NCBI RefSeq assembly: GCF_001647275.1
Contig: NZ_LRMM01000003.1
Span: forward strand, 1-64,000
Direction of reading: 5' to 3'
DNA: 64,000 nt
Source of the DNA: Rufibacter ruber
GTDB taxonomy: Bacteria > Bacteroidota > Bacteroidia > Cytophagales > Hymenobacteraceae
Under the pieces are notes generated by a model. It was not told the origin of the DNA and did not search any database. It worked only from the letters and a program-made list of their open reading frames with translations. Below, in pieces: positions 25,217 to 33,576 of this stretch. Positions within the stretch are counted from its first letter, which is position 1. Every line of letters begins with the position of its first letter. The translations under genes and the position numbers were made by a program.

Positions 25217-25298
25217 GCGCTGGTGGCGAAATTGGTAGACGCACTGTCTTCAGGTGGCAGCGCTTTCGGGCGTGGGAGTTCGACTCTCCCCCAGCGCA
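25217..25298 (+). tRNA. tRNA-Leu (CAG)
   Basis: 82 nt, class II with a variable arm. Acceptor GCGCTGG pairs with CCAGCGC (25291-25297), discriminator A. The anticodon stem is CTGTC/GGCAG around loop TTCAGGT, giving anticodon CAG. T-arm GGGAG-TTCGACT-CTCCC. CCA is not encoded. Confidence 0.97.
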
Positions 25299-25300
25299 CT

Positions 25301-25333
25301 AAAGCCGGTCTCAGAAATGAGACCGGCTTTTTT
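25301..25333 (+). terminator. Terminator of tRNA-Leu
   Basis: AAAGCCGGTCTCA, loop GAAA, TGAGACCGGCTTT, then TTT. Confidence 0.9.
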
Positions 25334-25386
25334 GGTTTGAATCCTTCCCGCCTGCCTCTTGCGTACAACCCCAGAAAAACGGATGT

Positions 25387-26109
25387 ATGCTCACCAGAGG
25401 TCAACGCATTCTTCAGAAGATAGCTGCTTCGCTGGCCGTAGTCACCGCCCAGGTGGCGGTGGCGTGGCTGGTGTTTGTGGGGTCGGCGCTGCTGTTTTTC
25501 TGGATGGCCACAGAGGTCTTTGTGGAGCAGGAGAAGGACCTGGACCAGGCGGCCTTTGCGCTGGCCGGTGACATCACTACGCCAGAGACCACCTCGTTCA
25601 TGTATTTTGTGACCTTCTTCGGGTCTAAGAACTTTCTCATTTACGGGTCACTGGGGCTGGCGCTGCTGTTTCTCCTGTTTCAGCGGTGGCGGTTCTACTC
25701 CCTCAAAGTGGTGGCCATCTCAGCCACCACCACCCTTTTCAACCAGACCATGAAATGGCTTTTTAACCGGCCCCGGCCAGAGACCGCGTTTCTGGAGCAG
25801 AGCGGCAACAGTTTCCCCAGCGGGCACGCCATGATTGGCGGCGCGTTCTGGGGGCTCCTGGTGTACCTCATCTGGACCAACGTGCGGCAGAAATGGCTGC
25901 GGTGGCTCCTGAGTGGCCTGCTGGTCTGCTGGATCCTCCTCATCGGCTTTAGCCGCGTGTACCTCAACGTGCACTATGCCTCAGACGTGCTGGCGGGGTG
26001 GGGGGCAGGGCTGTTCTGGCTCATGATTGCCCTGTTCCTGCTCAAGCGCCTGCAGCAGCGCGCGGGCCCCAACGTAAAGCAGCAGGTGGAGCAGAACGTG
26101 GGGGAATAA
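25387..26109 (+). CDS. PAP2-family membrane phosphatase (paralogue 2)
   Basis: 240 residues with the same layout as the gene before tRNA-Leu: motifs KWLFNRPRP, SFPSGHAM and SRVYLNVHYASD. Similarity runs the full length (for example RILQKIAASLAVV against KAIRKMVASTALF). This indicates tandem duplication with a tRNA between the copies. The likely substrate is a prenyl or glycero-lipid phosphate. Confidence 0.92.
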   Translation: MLTRGQRILQKIAASLAVVTAQVAVAWLVFVGSALLFFWMATEVFVEQEKDLDQAAFALAGDITTPETTSFMYFVTFFGSKNFLIYGSLGLALLFLLFQRWRFYSLKVVAISATTTLFNQTMKWLFNRPRPETAFLEQSGNSFPSGHAMIGGAFWGLLVYLIWTNVRQKWLRWLLSGLLVCWILLIGFSRVYLNVHYASDVLAGWGAGLFWLMIALFLLKRLQQRAGPNVKQQVEQNVGE

Positions 26110-26132
26110 CCTTGGGTGAGCCCTCTTGGTTT

Positions 26133-26172
26133 GCGTTTTAGACCTGTTTTTGGGAAAACAGCCCCAAAACAG
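26133..26172. repeat. CTGTTTT palindrome, copy 16
   Basis: GCGTTTTAGACCTG...CAGCCCCAAAACAGG. Confidence 0.75.
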
Positions 26173-26355
26173 GCACCGCCCGGGGCTACGGCCCATCTTC
26201 CTGAACCAGACAATCTCTCCCGCCCTGGGGGACCCGGGGAGGCGAAGCCGTGCGCTAAAACTGGCAGATTGGTGGGTTTTATCAAGAAAATTGGCAAATT
26301 TACATCTTCAATTGTCCAGATTAGTGAACCAGATTCATCTGCCAAAGAACATACT

Positions 26356-27549
26356 ATGATCATAACGCCCAGAGTACGCGGCTTTATCTGCCTTACTTCG
26401 CACCCAGAGGGCTGCGAGCAGAACGTGGTAAACCAGATTAACTATGTGAAATCAAAAGGCGCCATTGACGGTCCTAAGAAGGTGCTGGTGATTGGCGCCT
26501 CCACCGGCTTTGGGCTGGCCTCCCGCATCACCGCCGCCTTTGGGTCAAACGCCGCCACCATTGGGGTGTACTTTGAAAAGCCTTCGGCCGAAGGCAAGCC
26601 CGGCTCCCCCGGCTGGTACAACACCGCCGCCTTTGAGAAACACGCCCAGGCCGCCGGTCTGTACGCCAAGAGCATCAACGGTGACGCCTTCTCTGATGAG
26701 ATCAAGCGCAAGACCCTAGACCTGATCAAAGCTGACCTGGGCCAGGTAGACCTGGTGGTGTACAGCCTGGCCTCCCCGCGCAGAACCAACCCCAAAACCG
26801 GTGTAACGCACAACTCAGTGTTGAAGCCCATTGGCCAGACCTTCTCCAACAAAACCGTTGACTTTCATACCGGCAACGTGACAGAGGTCTCTATCTCCCC
26901 GGCCAACGACGAAGACATTGCCAACACCGTGGCCGTGATGGGCGGTGAAGACTGGGAAATGTGGATGGACGCCCTCAAAGCTGAAAACCTACTGGCCGAA
27001 GGGGCCACCACCGTGGCGTATTCTTACATAGGCCCCGCCCTGACCGAGCCGGTGTACCGCAAAGGCACCATTGGCCGCGCCAAAGACCATCTGGAGGCCA
27101 CCGCCTTCTCTATTGCTGATAAACTGAAAGACCTCCACGGAAGGGCCTTCGTGTCAGTGAACAAGGCGCTGGTGACACAGGCCAGCTCGGCTATTCCGGT
27201 GATTCCGCTCTACATCTCGTTGCTGTACAAGGTAATGAAAGCCAAAGGTATTCATGAGGGCACCATTGAGCAGATCCAGCGCCTGTACCAGGAGCGCCTC
27301 TACACCGGCGGCGAGGTGCCGGTAGACGAGAAAGGCCGCATCAGGGTGGACGACTGGGAAATGCGGGATGACGTGCAAGCCGAAGTAGCCGCCCTCTGGG
27401 AGCAGGCCACCACTGAGAACCTGCAGGAGATTGGCGACCTGGCCGGCTACCGCACTGATTTCTTCCACCTGTTCGGGTTTGAGGTAGACGGCGTGGATTA
27501 CGAGAAAGACGTGAATGAAGTAGTAGAGGTGCCCGGTCTGGTAAGCTAA
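26356..27549 (+). CDS. fabV: Trans-2-enoyl-CoA/ACP reductase FabV
   Basis: 397 residues from ATG 26356, the expected FabV length; upstream in-frame codons cross a palindrome and are excluded. The N-terminus MIITPRVRGFICLTSHPEGC is diagnostic. The cofactor loop is GASTGFG (48-54) and the active-site Tyr-x8-Lys is YRKGTIGRAK (Y234, K243). It catalyses the last reduction of each fatty-acid elongation cycle and is a triclosan-resistant FabI alternative. Confidence 0.96.
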   Translation: MIITPRVRGFICLTSHPEGCEQNVVNQINYVKSKGAIDGPKKVLVIGASTGFGLASRITAAFGSNAATIGVYFEKPSAEGKPGSPGWYNTAAFEKHAQAAGLYAKSINGDAFSDEIKRKTLDLIKADLGQVDLVVYSLASPRRTNPKTGVTHNSVLKPIGQTFSNKTVDFHTGNVTEVSISPANDEDIANTVAVMGGEDWEMWMDALKAENLLAEGATTVAYSYIGPALTEPVYRKGTIGRAKDHLEATAFSIADKLKDLHGRAFVSVNKALVTQASSAIPVIPLYISLLYKVMKAKGIHEGTIEQIQRLYQERLYTGGEVPVDEKGRIRVDDWEMRDDVQAEVAALWEQATTENLQEIGDLAGYRTDFFHLFGFEVDGVDYEKDVNEVVEVPGLVS

Positions 27550-27565
27550 CTTCAACTCCCTGTAC

Positions 27566-27611
27566 TTCCTGTTTTTGGCCTGTTTTTCAGAAACTAGCCC
27601 AAAAACAGAAA
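27566..27611. repeat. CTGTTTT palindrome, copy 17
   Basis: TTCCTGTTTTTGGCC...CCCAAAAACAGAAA; followed by the fabV terminator. Confidence 0.8.
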
Positions 27612-27615
27612 CTTA

Positions 27616-27672
27616 AATCCTGTTGGCATGGGCGCTTGCCTTGGCCAACAGGATTCTTTTTTCCCTTTGAAC
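27616..27672 (+). terminator. Terminator of fabV
   Basis: AATCCTGTTGGC (27616-27627) pairs with GCCAACAGGATT (27654-27665), followed by CTTTTTT. It lies after the palindrome at 27566-27611. Confidence 0.8.
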
Positions 27673-27738
27673 CTGGTTGGTTTGTTCCTTTTCCCTGCCT
27701 GGCAACAGTTTTCCTGACGAAAACATCTGCTTGCGCCG

Positions 27739-27778
27739 CCGTTTTGGAGCTGTTTTTTGAAAAACAGCCCGAAAACGG
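27739..27778. repeat. CTGTTTT palindrome, copy 18
   Basis: CCGTTTTGGAGCTG...CAGCCCGAAAACGG; outer pair CCG/CGG. Confidence 0.85.
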
Positions 27779-27863
27779 AAGCCTCAATAGACGTAAGCAG
27801 TAGCGGGTGCCAAAGAGAAAACCCTGAGCAGCCTCAGTTTTAGATTCCCTTCCCCTGCTTCAC

Positions 27864-28700
27864 ATGAAAAAAATGATTGCTTTTGCCTTCGCCCTGCTGC
27901 TGGCGGCCGTTGGTAGCCATGCGCAGCGCAAGCAGACAGAAATTGTGGTGATTGGCAATATTCACCAGGCCGTGCCCAATTACAACGCAGACACCCTGCT
28001 CCAGATGTTGGAGCGCATTCGGCCAGACCTTATCCTGCACGAGGTGGATTCCTCGTTCTTCACCAAAGACTTCCGGTTCAAGGCCCCTTCTAAGGAAAAC
28101 GAGCAGAATGCCTCTGTAAGGTACCTCCAGAAGCACCCCAGAACGCTGCTGCGCCCGTTTGAGTTTGAGGGCCGAAACGAATACCGGCGGGCGCGAGGCA
28201 TGGTGCCCGCAGATAACCTGACTATTCAACTGCTGAACCGGTTAGACTCTGCCCGTGCGCTCACGCCTGAGCAGCAGGGGCTTCTGACCGCCTACCACGC
28301 CCTGACAGACTCTTTGAAAGTACTGGCCGCCCAATCACCCCGGCATTTTAACAACCCCGCCACAGATGCCCTGGCCAGGAGGCGGCAGGATCTGCAGCAC
28401 AAGGGGCTAACCCGCATAACCAATGCCAGGGACGAGTTTGCCACTGCCTTTTTGACCAAGCCCAACGGGGAGCAGATCAGCTACCGTGAAGGCTACCAGC
28501 TCTGGGCTGATTTCTGGGACCTCCGCAACCAGACCATGGCCAGAAACATTTTGCGCATGGCTGAGAAGTTTCCCGGCAAACGGGTGGTGGTGCTTACCGG
28601 TTTTCTGCACCGGTATTATCTGCTGAGTGAGCTCCAGAAACTGACGGCAGGCAAGAACATCCAGATCAGGGAGTTCTATGACTATCAGCACCGCAATTAA
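27864..28700 (+). CDS. Secreted TraB/ChaN-like (TIKI superfamily) protein
   Basis: 278 residues with signal peptide (cleaved after SHA, residue 20). VVIGNIHQ near the mature N-terminus, LILHEVDSSFF and the late VVVLTGFLHRYYLLSEL match the GxxH...E...GxxH pattern of the TIKI/TraB/EreA/ChaN superfamily, whose members bind metal or haem or act as proteases. The exact family is not certain. It is convergent with the macro-domain gene, 14 bp away. Confidence 0.7.
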   Translation: MKKMIAFAFALLLAAVGSHAQRKQTEIVVIGNIHQAVPNYNADTLLQMLERIRPDLILHEVDSSFFTKDFRFKAPSKENEQNASVRYLQKHPRTLLRPFEFEGRNEYRRARGMVPADNLTIQLLNRLDSARALTPEQQGLLTAYHALTDSLKVLAAQSPRHFNNPATDALARRRQDLQHKGLTRITNARDEFATAFLTKPNGEQISYREGYQLWADFWDLRNQTMARNILRMAEKFPGKRVVVLTGFLHRYYLLSELQKLTAGKNIQIREFYDYQHRN

Positions 28701-28714
28701 GCACAGCTAAGTCT

Positions 28715-29243
28715 TTACGGGTGCAGGAGTTGCTCATACAGCCGCAGGTTCTCAGCATCAAACACCACAAACGTCACCTGCTCCGGCAGTTCATGCTCCC
28801 CCAGAAAACCCAGCACCGTGTGCACGGCCACCTGTGCCGCCTGGTCTTTGGGGTACCCGTACACACCCGTGCTGATGTTGGGGAACGCCACCGTTTTCAG
28901 GCCGTGGGCCCGGGCTAACGCGAGGGAGTTGCGGTAGCAGCTGGCCAGCAGGTCAGGCTCGCCTTGGTGACCGCCGTTCCAGACAGGGCCAACGGTGTGA
29001 ATCACGTGCTTTGCCGGAAGGTTGCCGCCGGTGGTGATCACGGCTTCGCCGGTTGGGCAGCCGCCTTGCCGGGCCCTAACATAGCGACACTCTTCCAGAA
29101 TAGCCGGGCCGCCCGCTCTGTGAATGGCCCCGTCAACGCCGCCGCCGCCCAGCAAACTGGAGTTAGCCGCGTTGACAATGGCGTCCGTCTGCCGTTACTT
29201 TGGTAATATCACCTTGTATTAACTGGATACGGTTTGGGGTCAT
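28715..29243 (-). pseudogene. Macro-domain ADP-ribose hydrolase, frameshifted
   Basis: A macro domain (O-acetyl-ADP-ribose deacetylase type). From ATG 29243 the frame reads through [14 protein letters not shown] and then shifts to a stop. The intact frame continues INAANSSL-type sequence, [15 protein letters not shown] and [11 protein letters not shown] to 28715. The shift is a tandem CGTCCGTC at 29182-29189 (GACG doubled on the coding strand); removing four bases restores GCA GAC GCC ATT GTC AAC (ADAIVN), the family sequence. A palindrome abuts the start codon. Confidence 0.82.
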
Positions 29244-29285
29244 GGCGTTTTGGGGCTGTTTTCTGAAAAATAGGTGAAAAACAGG
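29244..29285. repeat. CTGTTTT palindrome, copy 19
   Basis: GGCGTTTTGGGGCTG...TGAAAAACAGG; abuts the macro-domain start codon. Confidence 0.75.
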
Positions 29286-29482
29286 AGGTAGTTGTGGAGG
29301 TTATTTAGTAGCTGTTGGTGTAGATGGGTGTCTTGAAAGGAATGAGCTACCTAAGAATGCACGGCACGGGCTAAGTTTGTTTGCTGGCGAGTCCCGGTTG
29401 GGAAGCAGGTTCATGTGCACGAGTACTTGCCACTGAAACGGGGTTGCTCCCCCCTATACCTAAGGAAGGGGAAGACTTTGCT

Positions 29483-29524
29483 GGCGTTTTGGGCCTGTTT
29501 TTCAGAAAACAGGCCTAAAACAGG
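29483..29524. repeat. CTGTTTT palindrome, copy 20
   Basis: GCGTTTTGGGCCTG...CAGGCCTAAAACAGG. Confidence 0.85.
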
Positions 29525-29754
29525 AGGTAGAGCATTACACATTTGCCTGTTGCGTTACAAAACGGTAGCAAATGAACCTGCCTTGGCCGTTTTCATAAGG
29601 CCGTAGCACTGCCACGGGGCTCAAGATTGCATGGGCAGAACCGTTCTCTCGTATTTTTTTCGCCAGCTAAACCAAATGTTTAAAGGTTCTCAACCTGCCT
29701 AGACAGTAAGGCATCTGCACTTTTTGTGTCCGTCATTCGGCGTGAGCACATTGA

Positions 29755-32118
29755 TTATTCTTCACCTGCGTCTCCGTCTGGGTTGTCACGGTTCAGGTTC
29801 ACTTCTACCCGCAGCGCTTTGAGGCCGCTCACGCCTTGCAGGTCTTCTACCTCCAGGTTTTCTACGTTCCCTGTCAGGATCCCTTTGTTTTGCAGGTACT
29901 CAATGTACTCTGTGTACTCGTTGGCTTCGCGGGCGTGGGAGTAGACAATGGCAATTTTGTAGGGCTGGGTTAGGCGCTCCTCGGTATCGCGCACGTGGGC
30001 CTTGTCTACGCGTTTTTTCACTATCTCATAGCGTATGTTGTAGGCGCCGTCTACGTCAAACTTGCGCTCGTCTTGCCTGAACCTGATGGCCAGCGGCTGG
30101 CTGTGGATCAGGATCAATTGGGTGGTTTCCAGGGGGACCTTGAGCTTGGGTTTGAGGGCGGCGGTGCGGCGGGTGATTTCGCACATGACCATGAGCTGCC
30201 ACAGGCGCAGGTTGCGCAGGAACATGAGGTCAAACGGCTGCCGTTCCTCCAGGGAGGCGCCCACGTAGATGTTGAACTCCACGCCATCGGTTTTGAACTT
30301 CTCAAAGTAGTGCGGGTACATCTGCTGCGCGTTCAGTTCCTCCTGCTCCACATAGTCTGAGATGGTCTCATTGATGAGGGTAAGGCTCTCTTCAAACGCT
30401 TTGCGGCGCTTGTAGAGAATGCCCAGCTCCGGGTCCATGGCTGCGCGGTACGCCTGTATGTGGGGCAGCAGGTCTGGGTGCGTCACCTCCAGAAACTCAA
30501 ACATGGGTTCTGCCTGGGTCCTGATCAGCTCAAAAATTGTGAGGCCGTCCTGCACCAGAATGCCCTGCTTCAGCTGCTCCAGGTGCCGGGAGACAGAGAA
30601 CCGCAGTTCATCAATTATGGGCAGCGAGTGCACCTCGGCGGCTTTTTTCAAGATGGCCTCTGCCAGCTGCAGGTGTTCAATCAAATCACCCAGAATAGCG
30701 GTGTTGCGCTCTGTGCTGGAGCCGCGCACGTCTGCGGCGGCATAGAGCGGGTACACGTCTGGGAACACAATGGGCTCCATCTCTACGGGGCCGGTGGCGT
30801 GGTTCATCTTCTCCAGGAGGTTGAGGGCCGCTTCGCGGAAGCGCCACTCCAGCACAGGGTGAATGGCGGTGAACCGGTCTCTGATCACCGCCTGTACGCG
30901 CGCCTCAATCTCCTCTGAGTTTCGGTTTACCGCCACTGAGAACAGCGGCAGGAACTGCTCCATTTTGGAGATGGAGAAATTATCCAGGTCACCGGGGTTG
31001 GGTGAGCCTAACTCCAGAATGCCAATGGGGTCATCACCGTAGCGCAACAGGGCCAGCACAATGTTCCGGATGCCCATGCCCAGCATCTCTTCCCGCACGC
31101 CGTCTGGCAGCTGCTCGGTTTTTTCCACGTCTTTCACCACCAGCGGGTTGCCGTCGCGCACCAGGCTGTCATAGATGGTTTTGAAGCCCACGTAGCTGCT
31201 GCTGCCGGGCTCGCTCTGCAACAGAAAGCTGTGGTTGATCTTGTTCCCGAAGTTGACAAACGCGCTCTTGTTCTTGTGGAACGCCGCCACGCCCAGCTGC
31301 AGGTGCGGCCGCTTGAAGTAGATGCGCACCTTCTCCTGCAACTGCTCAAACCTGTCAGCGGCCAACATCACGTCGCGCTCCAGCAGGTCGTTTTTCAGGG
31401 AGGAAAGCACTTCCTGCTCGGTTACATCTACCAGGTGCAGCGTGTAAAAGCCGTTGACCTCAAACAGGCGCGGCGGAAGGGCCTCCATCCAGACATCCAT
31501 GTCTCTGATGTTGTCCAGCAGGTGCTGAATGGCCTCCTCGTCCAGGGGGGGAAGCGGTTCAGTGTTGGTAATGTCCAGGAACTGGGTGTTGATCTCTACG
31601 TTGTAGTGGCGGTACAGCCCCAGCTGGTAATCTGGCACGGTGTAGATCAGGAACTCGTCATGCGGCACCTGCACCCCATAGAATTTCTCCAGAATGAGGA
31701 AGTACAGCATGCGCACCCGGTTAAAGAGCACGCGCTGCTCGTCAATGTTCAGTGGTCGTTTGAGGTGGTTCTGGTCTGTCAGGATGATCTGCTTGAACAG
31801 CTCTGTGTGGTAGATGCTCACATCATACTGGGGCCCCACGGTGCCAATGGCCTCAATCTCCCGGGTGGCCGGCGGGAAAACGGCCGTCATGAGCAAATCT
31901 ATGATGCACTCATGCTTGTGCAGCGTGGTCAGGTCTTTGATAGGTTCCAGCAGCTCAGGCGCCTCTTTCAGTTGCTTGTTGATTTCCTGGGCGCAGAGCA
32001 TGAAGCTGCTTCGGCAGCCGTCATGTTGCTGCTGCCAATACCTGATGATAGGCTTAAAGCTAAGGTTGGCCTTGAATGGGAAAGTGGCGACGCTGATGTT
32101 GTGTTCTCTGGAGTGCAT
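29755..32118 (-). CDS. Large GAF-domain protein
   Basis: 787 residues, cytosolic, without signal or membrane segments. The region around residues 310-430 (ending DDPIGILELGSPNPGDLD) has a GAF-like pattern. The flanking N- and C-terminal regions are helical, acidic and unrecognised. The size and architecture fit a Bacteroidota-restricted family seen as 'GAF domain-containing protein'; no output domain (kinase, cyclase) is visible, so a sensory or scaffold role is only a guess. Confidence 0.75.
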   Translation of the reverse strand: MHSREHNISVATFPFKANLSFKPIIRYWQQQHDGCRSSFMLCAQEINKQLKEAPELLEPIKDLTTLHKHECIIDLLMTAVFPPATREIEAIGTVGPQYDVSIYHTELFKQIILTDQNHLKRPLNIDEQRVLFNRVRMLYFLILEKFYGVQVPHDEFLIYTVPDYQLGLYRHYNVEINTQFLDITNTEPLPPLDEEAIQHLLDNIRDMDVWMEALPPRLFEVNGFYTLHLVDVTEQEVLSSLKNDLLERDVMLAADRFEQLQEKVRIYFKRPHLQLGVAAFHKNKSAFVNFGNKINHSFLLQSEPGSSSYVGFKTIYDSLVRDGNPLVVKDVEKTEQLPDGVREEMLGMGIRNIVLALLRYGDDPIGILELGSPNPGDLDNFSISKMEQFLPLFSVAVNRNSEEIEARVQAVIRDRFTAIHPVLEWRFREAALNLLEKMNHATGPVEMEPIVFPDVYPLYAAADVRGSSTERNTAILGDLIEHLQLAEAILKKAAEVHSLPIIDELRFSVSRHLEQLKQGILVQDGLTIFELIRTQAEPMFEFLEVTHPDLLPHIQAYRAAMDPELGILYKRRKAFEESLTLINETISDYVEQEELNAQQMYPHYFEKFKTDGVEFNIYVGASLEERQPFDLMFLRNLRLWQLMVMCEITRRTAALKPKLKVPLETTQLILIHSQPLAIRFRQDERKFDVDGAYNIRYEIVKKRVDKAHVRDTEERLTQPYKIAIVYSHAREANEYTEYIEYLQNKGILTGNVENLEVEDLQGVSGLKALRVEVNLNRDNPDGDAGEE

Positions 32119-32417
32119 ACAGGGCTTTTAACGCAAAATACCCTTTGCAGATACAGTAAAAGGCCAGCTATCTGGTGGCTGACCTTTGGTGTTCTGTTCA
32201 GGAAGAGGAAGAGGCACGCTATTGCTTCAGAAACCGGACAGATTCTGCGCCGTTTGGCGCGGGGAGGCGGTAGTGGTAGACGCCATGTATAAAGTTTCAT
32301 TGTGTCTACCGGCACCTGATGCCCCCGCTGGTTTGGGTGGTTCCCGGCTCTTCCCTGGCCAGTAGCCCCGGGTGGTTCTTCCTGCTCCAGGCGTACCTTG
32401 CCCCGCTTGGGCAGGGG
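32119..32417. other. Intergenic, nothing recognised
   Basis: 299 bp. A weak minus-strand promoter (32134-32140) for the GAF gene is the only signal. Confidence 0.4.
32134..32140 (-). promoter_or_regulatory. Possible promoter of GAF gene
   Basis: The minus strand reads TTTT, 17 bp, TATTTTG, ending 16 bp upstream of the ATG at 32118. Confidence 0.35.
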
Positions 32418-33110
32418 CTATTCCACCACTGACTGGGCTGCCACCGGGGTTGGTCTTTCCTGCAGGTTGCCTGAATTTGTCTCATCAGTGCCTTTGGGTA
32501 CCAGTTCTTCCAGATAGGTCTCTGTGCTGTTGGGGTCCAGGAGCAGGAAACGGGTGAGAGACCAGTAACTGCGCCGTCTTTCATGGACTAGTGCCCGCTT
32601 GGCCAGGGTGGAGTCACCGCCAGTGCCGCGGTACCGGGAGGCAATGGCCTGGAGGTCAGCGTACCATTTCTCCTGCTGCGCTTTCACCTGGGTGGCCACA
32701 GCGGTCAGCGCCTTCTGGTTTCTGTTGGCAATGAGGGTTACCTGGCCCATGAGTTGTTGGTAGTGGGCGTGCTGCGCTTTGATTTCTGCTTTGTGCGCCT
32801 CAGACAGGGGTTGCCTGGAGGCTTTGCGTTCTTCGCGCACCTTCTGGAAATAGGCCAGTTGCTGCGTACGGTGGTTGGCCACTTCTTCGCGCAGCTGGGC
32901 TAGTGTGCGTCTGTCTGCTGCAGAAAGCTGCCTGTCCAGCTCTCTGCGTTTGGCAAGCAGGAAAGTCCCAATAGTCTGCTGGTGGTATTGGGCCAGTTCC
33001 TGACGGAGCCCCTGTTGGTCTTGCCGGGGGCGGGTACCGGTTTGAGCACGTACACCCATCTGCCCCTGCAGAATCAGAAAAATAACAAAAATTAAATGCT
33101 TCCCGCTCAT
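32418..33110 (-). CDS. Secreted coiled-coil protein (Spy/LTXXQ-like)
   Basis: 230 residues with signal peptide (cleavage after RAQ, about residue 23). Almost the whole mature part is charged helix; LDRQLSAADRRTLAQLREEV resembles the LTxxQ-type motif of periplasmic Spy/CpxP chaperones. The C-terminus is disordered-looking (Pro, Thr, Ser). The exact function is unknown. Confidence 0.7.
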   Translation of the reverse strand: MSGKHLIFVIFLILQGQMGVRAQTGTRPRQDQQGLRQELAQYHQQTIGTFLLAKRRELDRQLSAADRRTLAQLREEVANHRTQQLAYFQKVREERKASRQPLSEAHKAEIKAQHAHYQQLMGQVTLIANRNQKALTAVATQVKAQQEKWYADLQAIASRYRGTGGDSTLAKRALVHERRRSYWSLTRFLLLDPNSTETYLEELVPKGTDETNSGNLQERPTPVAAQSVVE

Positions 33111-33256
33111 GGCTGCCTGTCAGTTAAAGAAAAATTGTCTTGAAAAGAGAGTTGCTGCTCAATTGGTTAGGCCTAAGATAGTGATTTTAAGTGAATATGT
33201 AAAATAGCCAGTTGTGCGTTAGGTAACGGGGGAAAGCCTTTTCTTGGTCTGTGGGT

Positions 33257-33298
33257 GCCGTTTTGGGCCTGTTTTGGGAAAAGTAGGTCAGAAACGGC
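33257..33298. repeat. CTGTTTT palindrome, copy 21
   Basis: GCCGTTTTGGGCC...GTCAGAAACGGC; outer pair GCCG/CGGC. Confidence 0.75.
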
Positions 33299-33466
33299 GT
33301 GGATGCAGCTCCCTTGTTGGAGCTGCGCGCACATCAGGGGCTTTGGAGCAGGCGGGGTTGCCGAGTGACGGAATGGAAGCCTATTATTCAGGGAGGAAGA
33401 AACAGTTGAATGCCCGGCGCCATTGTCATCTGCGCAGGTCTGTACAGACCGTCTCAGGATAATAAA

Positions 33467-33499
33467 AGACCTCACCTGTTTTCAATACCGGTGAGGTCT
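33467..33499 (-). terminator. Terminator of pulA
   Basis: AGACCTCACC (33467-33476) pairs with GGTGAGGTCT (33490-33499); on the minus strand TTTATT follows. It lies beyond the palindrome at 33503-33542. Confidence 0.8.
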
Positions 33500-33502
33500 A
33501 CT

Positions 33503-33542
33503 CTGTTTTAGACCTGTTTTTGCTAAAACAGGACTAAAACGC
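33503..33542. repeat. CTGTTTT palindrome, copy 22
   Basis: CTGTTTTAGACCTG...CAGGACTAAAACGC; between the pulA stop and its terminator. Confidence 0.8.
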
Positions 33543-33576
33543 AAAACTGGCTATAGCTGAGGGGCAGAGGGTAGGA

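Larger units (their letters stand above)
27550..27863. other. Intergenic: palindrome, terminator, palindrome
   Basis: 314 bp holding a CTGTTTT palindrome, the fabV terminator and a second palindrome. No gene is seen. Confidence 0.65.
29244..29754. other. Intergenic with two palindromes
   Basis: 510 bp. Two CTGTTTT palindromes (29244-29285, 29483-29524), both followed by GAGGTAG, suggest local duplication. No gene is seen. Confidence 0.55.
33111..33576. other. Intergenic: palindromes and terminator
   Basis: 466 bp holding two CTGTTTT palindromes and the pulA terminator; no gene is seen. Confidence 0.6.

Noticed and set aside
26116-26355. N-terminal extension of FabV by 80 codons
   Set aside because: The extension reads through a palindrome copy; the diagnostic FabV N-terminus starts at 26356.
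31231-32292. 353-codon plus-strand frame opposite the GAF gene
   Set aside because: Antisense shadow of a well-supported GC-rich gene; similar shadows lie opposite the M14 peptidase (11452-12465) and the TonB receptor (44672-45703).
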